Source: Chytridium lagenaria
Lineage: Eukaryota; Chytridiomycota; Chytridiomycetes; Chytridiales; Chytridiaceae
DNA length: 64,000 nt
Direction: 5' to 3'
Assembly: GCA_025449115.1 (NCBI GenBank)
Contig: JAHLKC010000012.1
Span: forward strand, 62,001-126,000
The position numbers and the translations under genes are program-made. The notes under the pieces were generated by a model. That model was not told where the DNA came from and ran no database searches. It was given only the letters and a program-made list of their open reading frames with translations. Below are positions 61,773 through 64,000 of this stretch, in pieces; within the stretch, counting starts at the first letter, position 1, and each line of letters opens with the position of its first letter.

Positions 61773-62610
61773 TTACGAGAGCACCACAACCTCAATGTTG
61801 AGGAGACCATTGGAGGTGAGGTCAAACCCTGTAAGAGAGGCTTTTAAGGAAAGTTCTTGAGTCTCAGAGATGCGCTTCTTAGCCTTGAGGTGTTCAAAGT
61901 CATATTGAACCCATCCGATGCTGTCAGAGCCCTTGGGATCTTTGTCGAGAACGCGGAAGGTGATGGTCTTTTGGTTAGGTTCATATTGCCTTTTTTTTCA
62001 AAAGTGGTTGGAGTCTGGTTAGTAGATTGCGGGATATCATTGCCATACAGCTACTTGTCTCATTCCCCTGTATATGCCCTATTATCACTCTTTGTAACTA
62101 CCACTCTTTGCAACATTGACTTTCTACGTTGCAGCATTGCAAGCTATTCCTACCCATCTCATATACTTTGCTTGTGAATCCGCATGTAATTCTGTTCTTT
62201 AGATTCGCTGAATGTTGATAACATAGCCATCGCCTTCTTTCGAAATCCCTTTCCAACTCCATCATTTCCGTGACCACCATAATATATCTACCAGACCAAC
62301 AAAACTTACAATGTAAACGTCTCATTCCAGAGAGGGCTATTTGACGACACAAACACCCGTTGATTGCTTCTTTGCAGCATCATCAATCCATACTCGCAGT
62401 AAGCATCGTTGGAAGCTAAAGGAACAAATTAAATGCGGTGTGAGTTTAGACAGCCAAGCCATTACTTGGACTAAACATGCAAGACTTACTCAAAAGATCC
62501 TTCTTGTTGACTTTTCGAGAAGGAGTTCAGGATGAGTGTGAGAACGAATGCGAGGATGGATGCTTACGGTTCTTTGCTGCTACAATGCGGACTTGTACGG
62601 TGCCTGGCAT
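61773..62610 (-). CDS. Small single-C2-domain protein, copy 5 (divergent)
   Basis: Starts MPGTVQVRIVAAKN at 62610. The loop-1 exon reads SNDAYCEYGLMMLQRSNQ and SPLWNETFTL, the same length as in other copies but with the Trp-Leu-Asn-Asp core lost. The last exon has KTITFRVLDKDPKGSDSIGW and ASLTGFDLTSNGLLNIEVVV, ending at 61773; the loop-3 DTDG is replaced by GSDS, so calcium affinity may be lower. Its third intron is about 310 nt, far longer than those of its sisters. The most diverged member at the array's upstream end. Confidence 0.72.
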
Positions 62611-62901
62611 GGGTTGGTCTGTGATGTTGTGATGAGGATAAGAGGGTGTAACACGGTACCAAAATCACAAATTCATCAGTGACGATGCTGCAAAAGGACT
62701 CAACAATAATCTCCTTGCATTAATTTAAATAAATGGCATCATCGTTGTCCATCGTTCCAAAAAAACAGGAAATAAAGTGAACGACACGTGAGAAAATAGT
62801 CGATATGCTAGCGTGGGGGAAAAAAAAGGGTTGAAATATAAGAGGGGAAGAGTGGTATAGGAGGAGAGGCCATAATATTTATCGCGTTACATTCCAAACC
62901 A

Positions 62902-63892
62902 TTACTTCTTCTCTTCCAACCGATACCTTTTGACAACAGGCTTTGCCTTCACCCTTCCTTCCCCATCACCCACTCCAGCATCCATCATCATCTGCTCTCT
63001 CTCCGCACCCTCCCCAACCGGCAACCCAACCCCTACCCCATTCATCCCCAAAATTCCGTCCCGGTCTCGCCACAACCCGAACCTGACGCGTCCCAGCCTC
63101 CCCGCCCCCCATCACACTCCCCTCCACCCTCCCTCTCCCTAAACCTCTTCACCATCCCCACGACAACCTCAACTCCACAAGCAACCGCCGCCCCCATCAT
63201 CGCCTCCGCCGTGCTGCTATTCAACACAGCCACAAGATCTTGGCGACCTCGATTTTTAGCGACTCTAGCGCGTTAGTCTGTTGCAAGCTTGTAAATGGCT
63301 ACCAGGGTTTCTGGGGAGGTCCGGTTACGGGCTGGGACGGAGACGTCGTGGAGGGGGATGTTGTAGGCGAAGGAGATTGTCTTGTTGGTGAGGATGGGGG
63401 ACGGGTGGAGGATGCCCATGCGGGATATTGGGGAACTTCGATGGTTAATGAGTCGGTGCGTGGCGGTAGGTATGTGTTATGATAAATATAGTGAGAAGGC
63501 ATTCGACGGCGGGTGGAGGGATTTCGTTGGGGAGTTGAATGAAAAGGGGTTGTTCTGGTGTGGGTTTTGGTTGTAGGCTTGCGAAATGTTGAGCAAATGA
63601 GGGGGATCGGGATGCTAGAGCTTGCCTAGACAGAATGTAAGTTTAGTTTATTGTTGCTATGACAGATTAAGGGATGAATGTTGGATGAGTGCATCATCGC
63701 TGCGAAAAGATTCGCAGCATGGTTCCAATCACTTAATAAAGCGAGGAAGGCAGAATCAGGGTAGCAAACCGAAAGGTCTAAACGTTTGACGAAACAAAAC
63801 GACGACACATCACTCAATACATACCCATGCGCTGATAAAGACGTTCCCCATGTAACGAAAACCACATCCTTTCCAGCATCACCGTTGGTCAT
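62902..63892 (-). CDS. BTB/POZ-like protein with frame changes
   Basis: ATG 63892 opens MTNGDAGKDVVFVTWGTSL, then after a 199-nt intron (63824-63626) the sequence continues SAHGQALASRSPSFAQHFA. The order of V-F-V...AH..LASRSP.FA..F is the first half of a BTB domain. PNEIPPPAVECLLTIF follows. Downstream the coding signal moves between frames (DSLTIEVPQYPAW; SFAYNIPLHDVSVPARN; LVAIYKLATD; LVAVLNSSTAEAMMGAAVAC) and ends VVKRYRLEEKK at a TAA, 62902. LYKLA-like and VAVLNSS pieces suit the region after a BTB domain. BTB proteins dimerise and often serve as Cullin-3 adaptors. At least three indels are needed, so this may be a pseudogene or poorly assembled. Confidence 0.5.
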
Positions 63893-64000
63893 TCCTCCAC
63901 CGTCAACGAGTATGTGATGAGGGGGCTGTAATTGACCTCAACTCTTACTTTTGTGAGAGAGGGCAGGTTTTGGAGAGGCTGTAAACCCTCGAATTTTGGA

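Overview
The window is nuclear DNA from a fungus. Protein-coding genes on both strands are cut by many short GT-AG introns (mostly 35-60 nt), several promoters carry TATA boxes, and housekeeping genes read as fungal: GFA1, an ACAD10/11-like acyl-CoA dehydrogenase with a C-terminal AKL, an alpha-arrestin with an LPPY motif, and GPI-type surface proteins. I cannot fix the phylum. The long coiled-coil protein with an HMMR-like C-terminus and the family content lean towards an early-diverging lineage, but that is a guess. No transposon, CRISPR array, tRNA or rRNA was recognised.

Layout. 1-6 kb: a secreted VWA/Ser-Thr-rich protein (runs off the left edge), a homeodomain factor, and a Ser/Thr-rich reading frame broken by TGA codons. 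6-12 kb: three paralogous four-helix membrane proteins around an unrecognised gene. 12.4-12.8 kb: no protein gene, but three tandem, bulge-free imperfect hairpins with an identical 30-nt 5' arm, between a TATA box and an AATAAA. 13.6-18 kb: a polytopic membrane protein, a low-complexity protein and an alpha-arrestin. 18-25.6 kb: a terminal nucleotidyltransferase directly behind an Argonaute, same strand. 26-34 kb: acyl-CoA dehydrogenase, GFA1 and a retropepsin-like protein. 34.7-41.5 kb: three tandem S33 (TAP-like) peptidase genes. 41.8-43.6 kb: a GH26 glycosidase. 44-50 kb: a giant coiled-coil protein. 51.6-53.6 kb: a gene built from thirteen phase-0 exons, many of about 24 codons and visibly duplicated. 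55.8-56.6 kb: a low-complexity protein. 57.7-62.6 kb: five tandem single-C2-domain genes. 62.9-63.9 kb: a BTB-like gene.

The most interesting signal is the RNA-silencing context: an Argonaute with the residues of a slicer, a Cid1/TUT-type nucleotidyltransferase beside it, and, about 5 kb beyond the nucleotidyltransferase's 3' end, a miRNA-precursor-like hairpin array. The link is inference; the hairpins and genes are visible.

A caution runs through the whole annotation. Many genes, including conserved ones, are broken by single-base length differences, most of which can be placed in homopolymer runs, while other genes (GFA1, the nucleotidyltransferase) are perfect. This looks more like unpolished assembly than pseudogenes, so frameshift calls are flagged rather than trusted. 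Exon coordinates are hand-derived and may be off by a base.
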